Notes under the pieces: model-generated
What the model saw: the letters and a program-made list of their open reading frames with translations, nothing else
The model's database searches: none
Told to the model about the DNA's origin: nothing
Origin: Monomorium pharaonis
Lineage: Eukaryota; Arthropoda; Insecta; Hymenoptera; Formicidae
Direction: 5' to 3'
Length of the DNA stretch: 64,000 nucleotides
Assembly (NCBI RefSeq): GCF_013373865.1
Contig: NC_050468.1
Location: forward strand, 26,864,774-26,928,773
Translations under genes and position numbers: made by a program
Shown: positions 43,895 to 54,160 of the stretch, piece after piece
Numbering within the stretch: the first letter of the stretch is position 1
Layout: each line of letters begins with the position of its first letter

Positions 43895-44380
43895 TGTAAT
43901 AATATTGTTGTACACATCCTAAAAAAAACTTGTAATTCTGAAAAAACTGTTACGTTGGAAGAATTAAAAGTTGAAAGTGTGAATAAATACAATGATTACC
44001 AGCGACATAATATATTTGCGAAAAAATTAGGTTTACACGTTTACGTTCCATTTATCTCGGCATTACAATTTAAGAAAGAGGATATATATATTTCGGCAGA
44101 CAGAATTTACATACATATTTGCGTACATTACTATGAGAGCCGTCCTAATTAAAATCACGAATCGCAGGATAATCGTGAGATAAAGAGGCTTGAGAGGATT
44201 CTTTTCGCGCGACAGCACGCCAGTCTCAAGATCTTCGCGGTCCCCGAAGCTCGGATAAACGTTGTGTAAGATATCCGTAATCATAATACAGCGGTACCTT
44301 GAATTCGCGTGTTCGTAACTCGTGGGAACTGGTGTAGTATCTTTCAAGAGCGTGGGTTAGCAGTATTAGTGTTTACTCAG
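43101..44380. other. Non-coding stretch with (TG)n array
   Basis: AT-rich. (TG)16 lies at 43859-43891 and a GC-balanced patch starts near 44160. No supported exon. Confidence 0.4.
43859..43891 (+). repeat. (TG)16 microsatellite
   Basis: Pure TG array in AT-rich DNA. Confidence 0.95.
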
Positions 44381-44391
44381 AAGGCAGAACA

Positions 44392-44652
44392 ATGCACAGG
44401 ACTGTCGGCGTCCGTTCCGCATTGCTGACTGCAAGATCATCAGCAGCCGTTGCTACTGTTACAACCGATAGAAGACCGTGGTCACCTTCGAACTATCCCG
44501 CGGCTTCGACGACGATAATTGTTGCCGCTCCGCTGTGCAGCGGATCTTCGTTAAATAGCTCGCTTGTAAATTCTATTAGGTACCGTACTGATAATGATCG
44601 ACAATATGAAAATAAAAGCGTATCACAGAGAGACATGTCTCGTACGCATTAA
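44392..44652 (+). CDS. Unrecognised 86-residue frame (weak)
   Basis: ATG in AGAACATGC context (A at -3) opens MHRTVGVRSALLTARSSAAV... and ends at TAA. The N-terminal 60 residues are rich in Ala, Ser, Thr and Arg with few acidic residues, like a mitochondrial presequence or an unstructured extracellular N-terminus. The C-terminal part is hydrophilic (DNDRQYENKSVSQRD). The island is only slightly GC-rich, so composition explains the frame less well than elsewhere. ATTAG|GTACCG near 44580 is a poor donor. No promoter was identified and the protein is not recognised. Confidence 0.18.
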   Translation: MHRTVGVRSALLTARSSAAVATVTTDRRPWSPSNYPAASTTIIVAAPLCSGSSLNSSLVNSIRYRTDNDRQYENKSVSQRDMSRTH

Positions 44653-44654
44653 GA

Positions 44655-45250
44655 CAAGATAGGAACGAGAGAAAAATAAGATATACTTATCTTTTTGAAA
44701 TCGAGATAACTAATGGAACGGCTCCAATCTCAGTAAATTAAAAATGTTAATTTACCGCTTAATATATGTAGAATTATTACATTAAATATATTGCAAGAAG
44801 TAAACTTTTTGGTAATACATATTAAAATAAGACATTTATTTAGTATAATAATACTGTCAAGTTTTTGTATAAATTTTTATATAAAATTAATTTTTTTCAT
44901 TGTTCAGTAACTTATTATCTAAACCTTTTATTTGTTTTTTGTTTTTTTTTTTTATTAATATTACTTGAGTATGTTAGAAAATATCATAAGTTTTTTTTAG
45001 ATCTTTTTTGATATCTTTGATTTCCATTTTCAATATTTAATTAATATATTATTCATATTTGATATATTTTACTAATTGTATAGAATATACAAGGAATCAA
45101 GAAAATATTAGTTATTGAACAAATAAGTTTAATATTCTTTTAAATGTTTATACTTTCTGTTTTTTTTTAATTATTTAATCTATATAATCTTTATTTTTGA
45201 CACACACGTGTCAAAAATAAAGATTATAGACTTCAAACGTTTTTGGATTA
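44655..45250. other. AT-rich stretch with perfect hairpin
   Basis: Very AT-rich. The only structured item is the 45183-45228 inverted repeat. Confidence 0.45.
45183..45228. repeat. Perfect inverted repeat, 21-bp arms, 4-base loop
   Basis: The left arm 45183-45203 begins TATAATCTTT and ends TTGACAC. It is exactly complementary to 45208-45228, with loop ACAC. A 46-base perfect palindrome in AT-rich DNA is unlikely by chance. It could be a solo transposon end-pair, a small-RNA hairpin or a cruciform. Confidence 0.85.
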
Positions 45251-46371
45251 ATGCTGTCACAAGATATTCCACGAATAAAAAAATTGCCATGGCCATCGTA
45301 AATTACGTCTCAATTTTGCGCTAACATCCAAAGGACACATGTCGCGCGAAGTTACGCAACAGAATCTTCCTCTCGGCCGCGACATCTCGAGATTCATCAT
45401 CATACGATACAACGTCGCAGTACTTCTCGTATTCCTATTACGCAAATGCCAATTCGTTCCCTCCCCTCTTGTAACCTCGATTCTCGTGTAGTGTACATCT
45501 CTCTCCTCTCTCGGCAGCGGGGAACAATGGCGCCATTACGGCTACGGGCCTCGTCATCGTCCTCACGGGTTTCTCAGCATGCCAGACGGCGTTACCGCGA
45601 TTTTCACGAAAGCTGCACGTTACAATGGCTTCATATCCCCCGTTCGTCTTCTCGACGTACGTCATTTGAGACGCGCGTCGTCCTAATCATCGAAAAGCTG
45701 CAACGTTTTGTACGCATCACCAGTAATAATTCTGCGAGCCAGGCTATAATTGGATACTTCAGGCAGCTATTAAAATTGATGTTGCTCCATTAAAGACGAA
45801 ACATCGATATCACAACGTATTCTGACAATTAACATGAAAAAAGAGATACGTTTTAAATCTAACGTTTATTCAAAAGAACCTACCGCGGCGTTATCGTCAC
45901 CGATATATATAATTCCGTATTGTGCGAGATAAATTTTTTAAATCTTAAGGATGATCTAAAAATAATCGAGACCCTTAGTCATACGAGAATCGTTCCGGTC
46001 GGACGGAAATAAAATGCGAGGTTTTAAATCCCAGCAGCCCACCAATCGTGGCTAAATGTATAGATACGTCATTCATTATAATTGGGACTCCTATATGTGC
46101 AACTTGGCTCTTACATTCCTCTTACATTCTCGGCCCTCGGAAATGTTACGTTACGCCAACGGACGCGGCTCGCCTTCGCCAGAATGCGTTAGCAAAACTA
46201 TAACGAGGACCGTTTGTATTCCACGGAAGACACTCCGCAGAGCAGAGCCGCCGAGGTCCCCGGTTATTGATCGGCGCTTAGCTTGCTAGCCGGTTGATTT
46301 TACTCCGGCCGCAGGAGGACCATGCTGGATGGTAGTGTGTGGATAATGCTAGCCTATAGCTGCTGCTGGCG

Positions 46372-46382
<11 letters not shown>

Positions 46383-46404
<22 letters not shown>
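46383..46404 (+). repeat. (CA)11 microsatellite with GC extension
   Basis: CA array that continues into GTGCGCGCACGCACACGTACACGTGT, an alternating purine-pyrimidine region to about 46430. Confidence 0.9.
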
Positions 46405-46460
46405 GTGCGCGCACGCACACGTACACGTGTATCCACACGGTCACGTCGCGTCGGTCGGCC

Positions 46461-46483
46461 CGCCACCGCCGCCGCCGCCGCCG
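46461..46483 (+). repeat. (CCG)n repeat
   Basis: CCACCGCCGCCGCCGCCGCC tract in the CpG block. Confidence 0.85.
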
Positions 46484-46654
46484 TCGCAACGGTGCACGTG
46501 CGAGGTCGACCGCGGCGGAGGGAGATCCAACTTCGGCCGTGTACGCCGGAGGATCCGATGTAGGTGCTTTCGTAGCCAGGCAACCCGGGCTCGTTCCAGC
46601 CACACCCTCGATTCACCAATTTATTATTCATCTAATGACCGTTCACCACTCTCG

Positions 46655-46693
46655 TGCGCGCCCGCGCGCGCGCGCGGGCGCGCGGGCGCGCGA
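46655..46693 (+). repeat. Alternating GC tract
   Basis: An almost pure alternation of G and C over about 39 bases (GCGCGCCCGCGCGCGCGCGC then GGGCGCGCGGGCGCGCG). It is a strong candidate for Z-DNA or stable hairpins. Confidence 0.85.
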
Positions 46694-46907
46694 GCTTTCC
46701 TCCTCGCGCGTTTCTCTCGCGCGCGATAGGACTTCTTTCTGATCCCCAAAGCCGATTGTGAAATTAAAGATGTGACGCGCCAAAGTAAACAAAGGTGTTA
46801 AAAGCGTAATAGCGATTCCATGTGGGAAGAAACGATTTCACGGAGTTTGAGGGATCAAAATAACGTGGCAAACAATTTTGCAATCTAGCAACAAACTTGA
46901 AGATCTT

Positions 46908-46966
46908 ACGTACTTATTTTAATGATCTAAAAAAACTACTTCAGATTTGTATTTACCTAAATTGAG
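46908..46966. mobile_element. Possible half-copy of the 50.4 kb MITE
   Basis: TACGTACTTATTTTAATGAT followed by a CTAAAT-type run and TTGAGAGAG resembles the right arm of the 50411-50661 element (TACGTAATTATTTTAATGG...). The match is short and imperfect. Confidence 0.25.
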
Positions 46967-47399
46967 AGAGACCCTAGAGAGAACCTAGATACTGCTTTAA
47001 CAAAAAAAAAAAGTTTTTTTTTCGTATACCAAAATATATTGCGAATAAATTGACCTATCCTCACAAACAGCATACTTCTTACGAGTCAAAAGAAGTACTT
47101 TCAAAATATAGCACAACATAGGCATGAAATATTACTCTATCATGATATTAATAATTGGAAGTATATATATAAGAACTGCTAAAAATAATTGAAATTGAAA
47201 GGAGGACTCGAAGATTAAAGTTTCTCCTATCTCCCTTGATCTATTTTATCAATAATTTGTATTACAAATGATAATGCAAATTGTAAATTGCGTAAGGTAA
47301 CAGAAATAGTATCTCTCATCCATCTCCCGAGAAGGAAAGGAAAAAAAGAACGAGAAGCGATCGATACATCGAGACACTCGAGACATCGTAAATGCGATG

Positions 47400-48300
47400 A
47401 CATTACGACTCTGCCACGTCCATGGGCGAAAGGTTAGCCTCGGCTAGCAATGACGAGAGAGATTATCGCGATGACTTCTGCACGCCTGGCAATCGAATTA
47501 GGCACGAAACCTTTTTCTCCCGAACGTGCGTTTTCGTGGTCGTAACAACGGCCGATCATAGCTACCCCCTAGTCCCCACGTTCCTAGCCGGTTATGGTCG
47601 ACCATCATCGGGATGGGGACGGCGCCAAGGTACGAATGCGAGAACTTACGGGGAAACCCTAATGATCGAGCGCTTCTTCCCCGAACCCCAGGAATCTGAT
47701 TCGATCGGACGAAGGAGAGAGAAAGGGAGAGAGACAGCGTGGCGAGGAGAGCGTCAGTGGCGGCCGAGGGTGTGTGAGGCGAAGAGGGTTAGGGAGGAAG
47801 CAGGGCTCACCTCTTGGCTGGATGGGCGGGTGATGGTCGGATGGGTGGTCTGTAGGCTAAAGTCAGATCTCCAAGGTTTCATAGGTGTGTTGGCCACAAA
47901 CAGTTGCTAGGTAACAGGCTAGGGAGGCAACCGGTCAATACCACGGGCGCTCTTGCTGCTGGCTCACCTCTGCATGAGCTAAAACGTCACCGGCGGCGGA
48001 GAGTTGCTCTCTCCACCTGTCCCACCCTGTTTCCCGCGCGCGTTCGAACCACCCCAGGTCGCCCCGACGACGTATAGGCGAGGGCACCACAGCAGCAGCA
48101 GCACCACCACCACCACCACCACCCTGCCGCCGCCGTTACTGTCCCCCACTATTGACCACCATGCCGCCACCGCCACCGCCGCCGCCGCCGCTACGTCTAC
48201 CGGCGCAACCTCCGCCGGTGATACTTGATAACGACGACGATTCTGTCCGCCTCGTCGTTTCCACATTTCCCGATAACTGGCCGGGTCTTAACTATTAATG
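47400..48300. promoter_or_regulatory. CpG-rich block with trinucleotide repeats; possible minus-strand 5' exon
   Basis: A GC-rich island. On the minus strand ATGCAGAG|GTGAGC (exon side ending at 47968) places an ATG eight bases before a fair donor. Upstream is GGTGACGTTTT, a CRE-like half site. A second minus donor AAGAG|GTGAGC ends at 47813. Repeats include (CAG)4(CAC)8 and GCC runs. Plus-strand frames (for example 47422-47910) are open but compositional. A promoter with a 5' exon on the minus strand is one reading. Confidence 0.25.
48089..48192 (+). repeat. (CAG)4(CAC)8 and GCC/CCG repeats
   Basis: Pure CAGCAG then CACCAC at 48089-48124. A CCG-rich run follows at 48162-48191. In one frame the second run opens a 46-residue ATG frame (proline run, then VILDNDDDSVRLVVSTFPDN), which is not otherwise supported. 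Confidence 0.85.
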
Positions 48301-50285
48301 CGAAGGAAGTTGGTCCCTTCGCGTTGACCGATAACATTTGTATCGAGGCAAATATAATAAGCTGCGTTTACGTTTATATCCAACATCGGATATAACGTAT
48401 TATCATCTCTAGGATAACTTAAAATAATCTGCATGGTATGCTAATTGGTGGAACGTGCAGAACTAAAAAGTTCCAATTTTATCCCAATGAATACTTCGTA
48501 TTTATTTAGTAAAAACTGAAATTGATATTTCACAAATCATAAAATAGTCTAAAAGTATCCTTAAAAAAAACTGATAAATAATACTCTGATGTATGAAGAA
48601 TGAGAAGAAAATTACTTCCTTTTCTAGTAGAAATTTTTGATCGTGTTTAATATAAAAATGTATACTTACAGTGAAAGATTGCGAAAGATCTAAATCTTGA
48701 ATATTTCTCTAAATTCAACGTAGATCATGAGAATAATATCAAGGCCGTAACATAGATTTTTCATAACATGTAGACGTGGGCGAACGAGCGGATTCAGCCA
48801 CGTGGTGAACATTCGACTAAGGATTCGTGAATAATGTATACACCAGAGTGGACGATAGATGTACTCGCGAACACATATGCACGAGCGATTCTATATTAAG
48901 TGACGGATATTCATAACCGGCATAACGCAACGTAAATATTATTTATAGAAGTGAGAACACAGCAACAAGATTTTCCTTTTAAGAGAGAAAACGTAAATTT
49001 TTTACAAGCATATCATGTGGAATTTCACTCGCCAAAGATAGATATTGAAGGGGAGGGAGGGCGAAAGCACGCAAAAAAAAACCGTTGAGAGCGACATCTG
49101 GCTTGCATGAGATGGTGTAATTTCGTTGTTTTCAATTTTCGCGAGTACGGCCGAGCTTTCGTGAATCCCAATGCGCGAATTGACACGCGCGTGCGTGCGT
49201 GTCTCGGGCCGCCGCCGACCTTTCTCTCCCGTTTCCCAGAATAGCAACCACTCAACATCCTCAATGTCTAAATGATGTATTCGAGTGTACCCGACCACTC
49301 GTTTTTTTGTTTTTTGCGCGCGATTACAGTCCAACTTCGAAAAGAGCGATGGAAACTATCAGTTTGTTGTACGCTCGACGCGCGGAGTATCGCTGCAGTA
49401 GTAGACAAGAGGACCGAGACTCGCGGTAGCGTCGGAGCCGGCGCATGAAATTATATTCTTTTAAGCACGACCGAGAAATCGAATAGCAATTATTTCACAA
49501 AAATAGATATCAGAGTTATTTTCGTGCGCACGCGTTTGCCGTTTTACACGTGTATATAGACGCAGTCATGTCCTGCTTATATATGCACTATGCCTGTACC
49601 GCATGCATACGTAAATTCTTGTCGTAACTTCGGTCGTAAACTTACACGATGGCCTACTTCCAAATTTTACGGTTACCAAGCCTTCGTTTTTACCACGCCA
49701 AGCGGTTACAAACTCCCCGCATTACTTCTTTTTTCCCCTCGGTGTCTCTCGAATGTATGACGTTCCTCATCTAATCTAGAATTCGGACGGCAATTCGTAC
49801 GAGATGCGCGAGGATCGCAACTATTTCACATTTTTCGTCATCCTCTACAGAAATCTCGAAATGTATTTGCATATTGATGTACAGAAGTAAACCATAGACC
49901 GAGGTCGTTTTTATATACGTTGAATTCACATACGTATCTAATAAACGGTGCTATATCGCGTTTCAGTTATCACGCTATTGTCTAACTTATTTATTATTGC
50001 GTTTTAATTGCTGTTACAAGAAAACTGAACTTTCCGCGCAAGTTCATTGCGTGTGTACTTCTGCTAACTACGAGCTGACCCTCTTGCCCGTTCGCTTCTC
50101 GGAACCACGGCTACGAGACACCCTGCGCGAGGAAGCCCCTGGGGCGTCCGAAGGGGATTGTTCTCGGTTTCCTCGTGTTTAACATCAGATACATACCATC
50201 CGTAAGTTATAATAAGAACAATAATAACACAGAATTAAAAGATGAACATTTTCTCCAAAGGATGATAAAACAATGTGTGGTTTTT
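48301..50285. other. Non-coding stretch with small CpG patch
   Basis: AT-rich with a GC-richer patch at 49080-49440. No exon is supported. The frames there are short and overlapping. Confidence 0.35.
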
Positions 50286-50289
50286 TTGT

Positions 50290-50341
50290 TGAAATAGTAA
50301 CGATTTTATATACATTGAAATAGTAGCGATTTTACATATAA
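50290..50341 (+). repeat. 26-bp tandem duplication
   Basis: TGAAATAGTAACGATTTTAT followed by ATACAT is repeated once with two or three changes (GTAGCGATTTTACATAT). Confidence 0.8.
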
Positions 50342-50410
50342 ATCGCCCGTCCAATTCTAAATTAAATAAAGAATGTTTACCTTCATATGACTAAAGAAAT
50401 TCTCCTTATA

Positions 50411-50661
50411 CATGGAGAGAAAAATTTGGATTCAGAAATCAAAAATAATTGTTAGATTATTAAAATAATTACGCAGGACGCTCAAGTGTATGATAAGTAA
50501 TATTGTAAAAAGTTTCACTGTTTAAGAACCAGTTTGAGTGTTTCTACGTAATTATTTTAATGGTCCAACAAAATTATTTTTAAATTGATATCTAACTAAA
50601 CTTTTAAATATTTTTGCAAAATCTCTAAACCGTTCTCTCTATGTATTCAAATTTCTCTGTG
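50411..50661. mobile_element. MITE, about 251 bp, ends CATGGAGAGAA / CACAGAGAAA
   Basis: CATGGAGAGAAAAATTTGGA (left) is the inverted counterpart of TTCAAATTTCTCTGTG (right). Inner arms share AAAAATAATT and ATTAAAATAATTACG. The terminal motif resembles CACGGAGAGAA of the 38712-39008 element, so the two probably belong to the same or related families. No coding capacity. The target duplication is unclear. Confidence 0.65.
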
Positions 50662-50787
50662 AAATATCAACTTCCTTTTTTGAATTGCAGCTGATTACAA
50701 GTTATGCGACATTAAATCACGAAGCTGCGCGTTATATAATATGAATTATGTGATAGAGACGTATTGCCTATTTGACGAACGAAACAA

Positions 50788-51048
50788 TTAATATGTCCGC
50801 GTAATAAAGGACCACAAGCGACTCATTAGGTAATTACGTGCACTCGAACGTTGAGTACACCTTTCTAATCTCGTTGACTGCCTTTTGATGGTAAGAGATC
50901 GCGACCGGCGGTTGTTACGCGGAGGTAAGGTGATCGTTAAGATGTGGAAAACGCATCCATCGGAGTAGAAATAATGACAAATTTTCTCCGTGACATAATC
51001 GAGGGGCCAGCAATTTTGTAAGGGACACTTCCTCACAACGAAAACCAT
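50788..51048 (-). CDS. Unrecognised 86-residue frame (weak)
   Basis: ATG in CGTAATGG context opens MVFVVRKCPLQNCWPLDYVT and runs 86 residues to TAA in ordinary-GC DNA. Five cysteines lie in the first 55 residues, and the tail is Arg/Ser-rich and basic. It has no clear signal peptide, membrane segment or family. The opposite strand has good donor-like words at 50882 and 50925, so the region may instead be part of a plus-strand transcript. Confidence 0.12.
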   Translation of the reverse strand: MVFVVRKCPLQNCWPLDYVTEKICHYFYSDGCVFHILTITLPPRNNRRSRSLTIKRQSTRLERCTQRSSARNYLMSRLWSFITRTY

Positions 51049-51279
51049 TACGACAGAAATAAGTTAACATTCATTATCAAAAATATTTTATAAATAGCAT
51101 AACTTATTCAAATTACGTACAGATTTTTATATTGCGTTCTATACCAATATAACTTTTTCTCCAAGTTAATATTAAAGTATGTCAAAAGTACCTAATATTT
51201 ATTTAATTAAATTATATACGAAGTATATTCAAACATATGTATATTCATATATATCGAGTGATTATATGAATTTCTCACG

Positions 51280-51620
51280 GCAGCTTCTCTTTGGCAAAAT
51301 AACAAATAATAGCGATACGTTTCGCGGATGTGTTTCCTTCACTTTGGTCAGAAACTTCAGTTACCTTACACGGTCCCCTCGCTCACTTTACAACAGCGGC
51401 AGGTTATCTACCCGCGGGCGAGTCGATTCTTCTCTTTCTGCTCTGTGTACATCCGCACCTCGAGTTCGTTCCTCACCTGCACTCACCTGTCTTCCGCTCA
51501 CTTTCCTTGCCCTACGTGGACACAGCGCTCTACTTTTGTTGCATTTAAACGATGCGACTCGCGCCGTGCCATATATATGAGTTTTCACGTCGTCTGCCAA
51601 ACGCCATTTACCTCTTATAC
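51280..51620 (-). promoter_or_regulatory. GC-richer block with strong minus-strand donors; possible 5' exon
   Basis: On the minus strand GAAGACAG|GTGAGTGCAG (exon side ending at 51487) is an excellent donor. A second, CAG|GTGAGG, lies 10 bases further on. TATATAT at 51577-51571 (minus) lies about 90 bases upstream. Frames across the putative exon are interrupted or lack ATG, so an untranslated 5' exon is the most that can be proposed. Confidence 0.22.
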
Positions 51621-53930
51621 AGCCCCGTTAAAAGAAAGAAGGATCTTCCTCATCGCTTTCTTGGCATATATTTCATTCCTATCGCTCAATATCTTGTGTT
51701 TTTAACGGCTCGAAACAGATTATTATCTTAAAAAATAAGATGTGATATCTTAATTTCAGAGAGAATAAATAATTTCATAAAGAAAAAAATATATAACATG
51801 TTAAATGTACCTTACATTTCTCTCTGATTGAAACAAAGATCTCATTAAACTTTTTTTCCAATTAAAACATAGATCTCAGATTTTATCAATGGAATATCAA
51901 ATTATTATGTTGCTAACTGACTACAGACAAAGCGTCTGATGCTTCAGGTTTCGGATATTTTCTCGTGGAAATATTTATCTAATCACTGTCCAAACTAAAT
52001 TTCAAATGTATCGGCAGTATGTAAGTGTAGGTAGTATTAACGAATGAACACGTGAAAGATCGTTGAACTCGAGAGACGCTGACAGGACAGCGAATCCCCT
52101 CCTACCTTGCGGAAGACTGCCGAATATACAGAGTGTCCCAAAGCTATATATCTGTATAGCGAAGCTATATTGCATTTGTAACTGTATTGCATTTTTGATG
52201 AAATTTCAAATTGGCTTCTATTGCACATTTAGCTCAACGTTAACAAAAACAAATTTCCCTGAGCTGTATGTCAGGCGTACACACTGTTTAAAAATTTTCA
52301 TATAGAATTTTGTAAAAAAAAAAAGTTCATTCAGCATTGCCTCTGCAAATATTTTTACGAGTTGTCACATCATCCTTCAAATATACTCATATATCTTTTT
52401 TTTACATACAGCGTGGAACAGTCCGCAGTTTTTACACTGCCAGGATCTTCCGCGATACACTCACGCTCGGTCATTAATGAGGGAAATTGATCAAGATGAA
52501 GTTTCCCACATCCGGGAGCTTTTCTTATAAATCTTCCTCCGCTTCGCATTTTCATTATATCCAATGTGCAACGTGTACCGGGCGTGTCGGCGTCGCACGC
52601 ACGTATATGTATCCATATACCCTTCTATGTCGCTCGTGCCGGCGATATTGCGTTCGCGCTTATCACACCGAACCCATCCGCTTATGGCTGACAATATGAC
52701 GGTGTAACAAAAAGGAAGAGTAATTCTAATATATTCCATGTAACAATTCTAATTATTATTTTAATGATCATAGCCTCAGAAACATGTACAACTCGGCAAA
52801 AGGCAACAGATACAGTAGATTCTTAACTTAATAAAGAAGACTCTCAGACTCAAAGAAGAAATTTGCTATTAAATTAAAAACAGGATATTTAAAACATAGA
52901 TCCGTGTTTGCACCTTGCGAAATGCACTTGTGCATACGACGTTTTAATCTTGCGAACGTTTCGACCTGTTCATCTGATTCGCCGAATGTCACGTTCGCTT
53001 ACGGAATGAAGAAGCGAAGATTCGACGGAGAACACGGTTTTGTCAACTAGACTTTGCGCAATGTGATCTGCTACATTCGCTTGCTGTATGCAATGCCATC
53101 GTAACTGGTCACTATAATCCGAGAAGGCTTCCTCGAATTCGTATAGAATGCCACTTACTTCTCGAGATATGGATCTCGCTGATGGAGTGCTGGCAAAACG
53201 ATTTTTCTGTGTTCGTCATTTATAATGTAGACACATCCTTCATGCTCACACAGACCGTTAAGTCTAATTATTCGCAAATTAATAGTGTCAAAATAATATA
53301 ATTTTCATTAAATCACTCGTATAATGTTGTAAACGCAGCGATTATTGAGTGTATATCGTAAAAAAATTTTGTTTAATCATAGTATAGGAAAAGGAACAAG
53401 CAAGTGGCACAGGATGGTACTTGCGAGATCACGTGATGTTTACAGCCACGAAATGCTTAGTTCAACACCTACATTTTTGCAATGGAATCAGATGCAAGAT
53501 GTCCAGAAAATAACACGTATTTTCTTACGAAACCAGATCCAGATTGTTTAAACCAGAAATTACATATTTAAGATTCGTATTCTTCAATATCGACAAAAAG
53601 ATATTCATCAGAGTATGTTGTATAGACTCAGTTACCTGATCTCAATAAACAATGCATAAGGAACTTTCCATGACAATATATAATAAAAATTATTTTCAAT
53701 ATTTGTTTATTTATTCCTCTCTACTTTTCTAAACATGTTATTGACGTGATCTGGTAAAATTTTTTCATGCTTGTACACGTTCATTGCATCATTAAAAAGG
53801 GAAGACGCTAACGTAAGAAAGACATTACTGTATTTTCGATGGATAAAGGAGTTCATTAATATGCAAGATAAACTTGATCAGACTCGGGGAAGAATCTAAC
53901 ATAGGCGACGCCAGCCAAAGTTAACATGCA
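51621..53930. other. Non-coding stretch
   Basis: AT-rich and mixed DNA with a GC-balanced patch at 52390-52690. No supported exon, RNA or repeat. Confidence 0.35.
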
Positions 53931-53939
53931 TATATATTC

Positions 53940-54160
53940 GATCGTTTAAAAGCCCGATATGGAGGATCGAATAAACGAGCGAATGCATAATGCGGGGAGT
54001 GACCCTTGATTACTGATCTTTCACCTATTTGGATCAAGTGTAAATTATTCATTAGGCTCCTCCGAAATTAATCAGCGGATTTATCGATCCTATCGCCTTC
54101 TTTGTTCGGAAGATCCAAGCGGAGGTATAACGGTTTTTATTCCACGCAGGAAGATTGACG
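53940..54160. promoter_or_regulatory. Compact block rich in homeodomain-type motifs
   Basis: Non-simple sequence with AATTATTCATTAGGC, AAATTAATCAGCGG, GGATTTATCGAT and GCATAATGCGG within about 150 bases. TTAAT/ATTA and GATTTAT words are typical of homeodomain and Hox-cofactor sites. Such words are common in AT-rich DNA, so this is only a suggestion. Confidence 0.2.

Larger units (their letters stand above)
45260..46760. other. Two CpG-rich blocks
   Basis: Islands lie at 45260-45740 and 46100-46760, separated by AT-rich sequence. The second carries CA, GCC and alternating GC repeats. Frames are compositional and none is called. Confidence 0.35.

Noticed and set aside
44848..44860. TAATACTGTCA, the first 11 bases of the miR-8/200 mature sequence
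   Set aside because: The match ends after 11 bases and no hairpin partner is present in the AT-rich flanks.
47422..47910. 162-codon plus-strand frame starting with ATG
   Set aside because: Composition follows the GA- and GC-rich DNA. No recognisable domain or signal peptide, and the minus strand shows better splice-like signals.
48035..48050. GGTTCGAAC on the minus strand, like a tRNA B box
   Set aside because: No A box, acceptor stem or anticodon arm could be placed around it.
48163..48298. ATG frame with a proline run then VILDNDDDSVRLVV
   Set aside because: Begins in a CCG repeat and is only 46 residues, with no independent support.
52370..52555. 61-residue ATG frame on the minus strand
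   Set aside because: Short, with no promoter, signal peptide or family. Length is within chance expectation.
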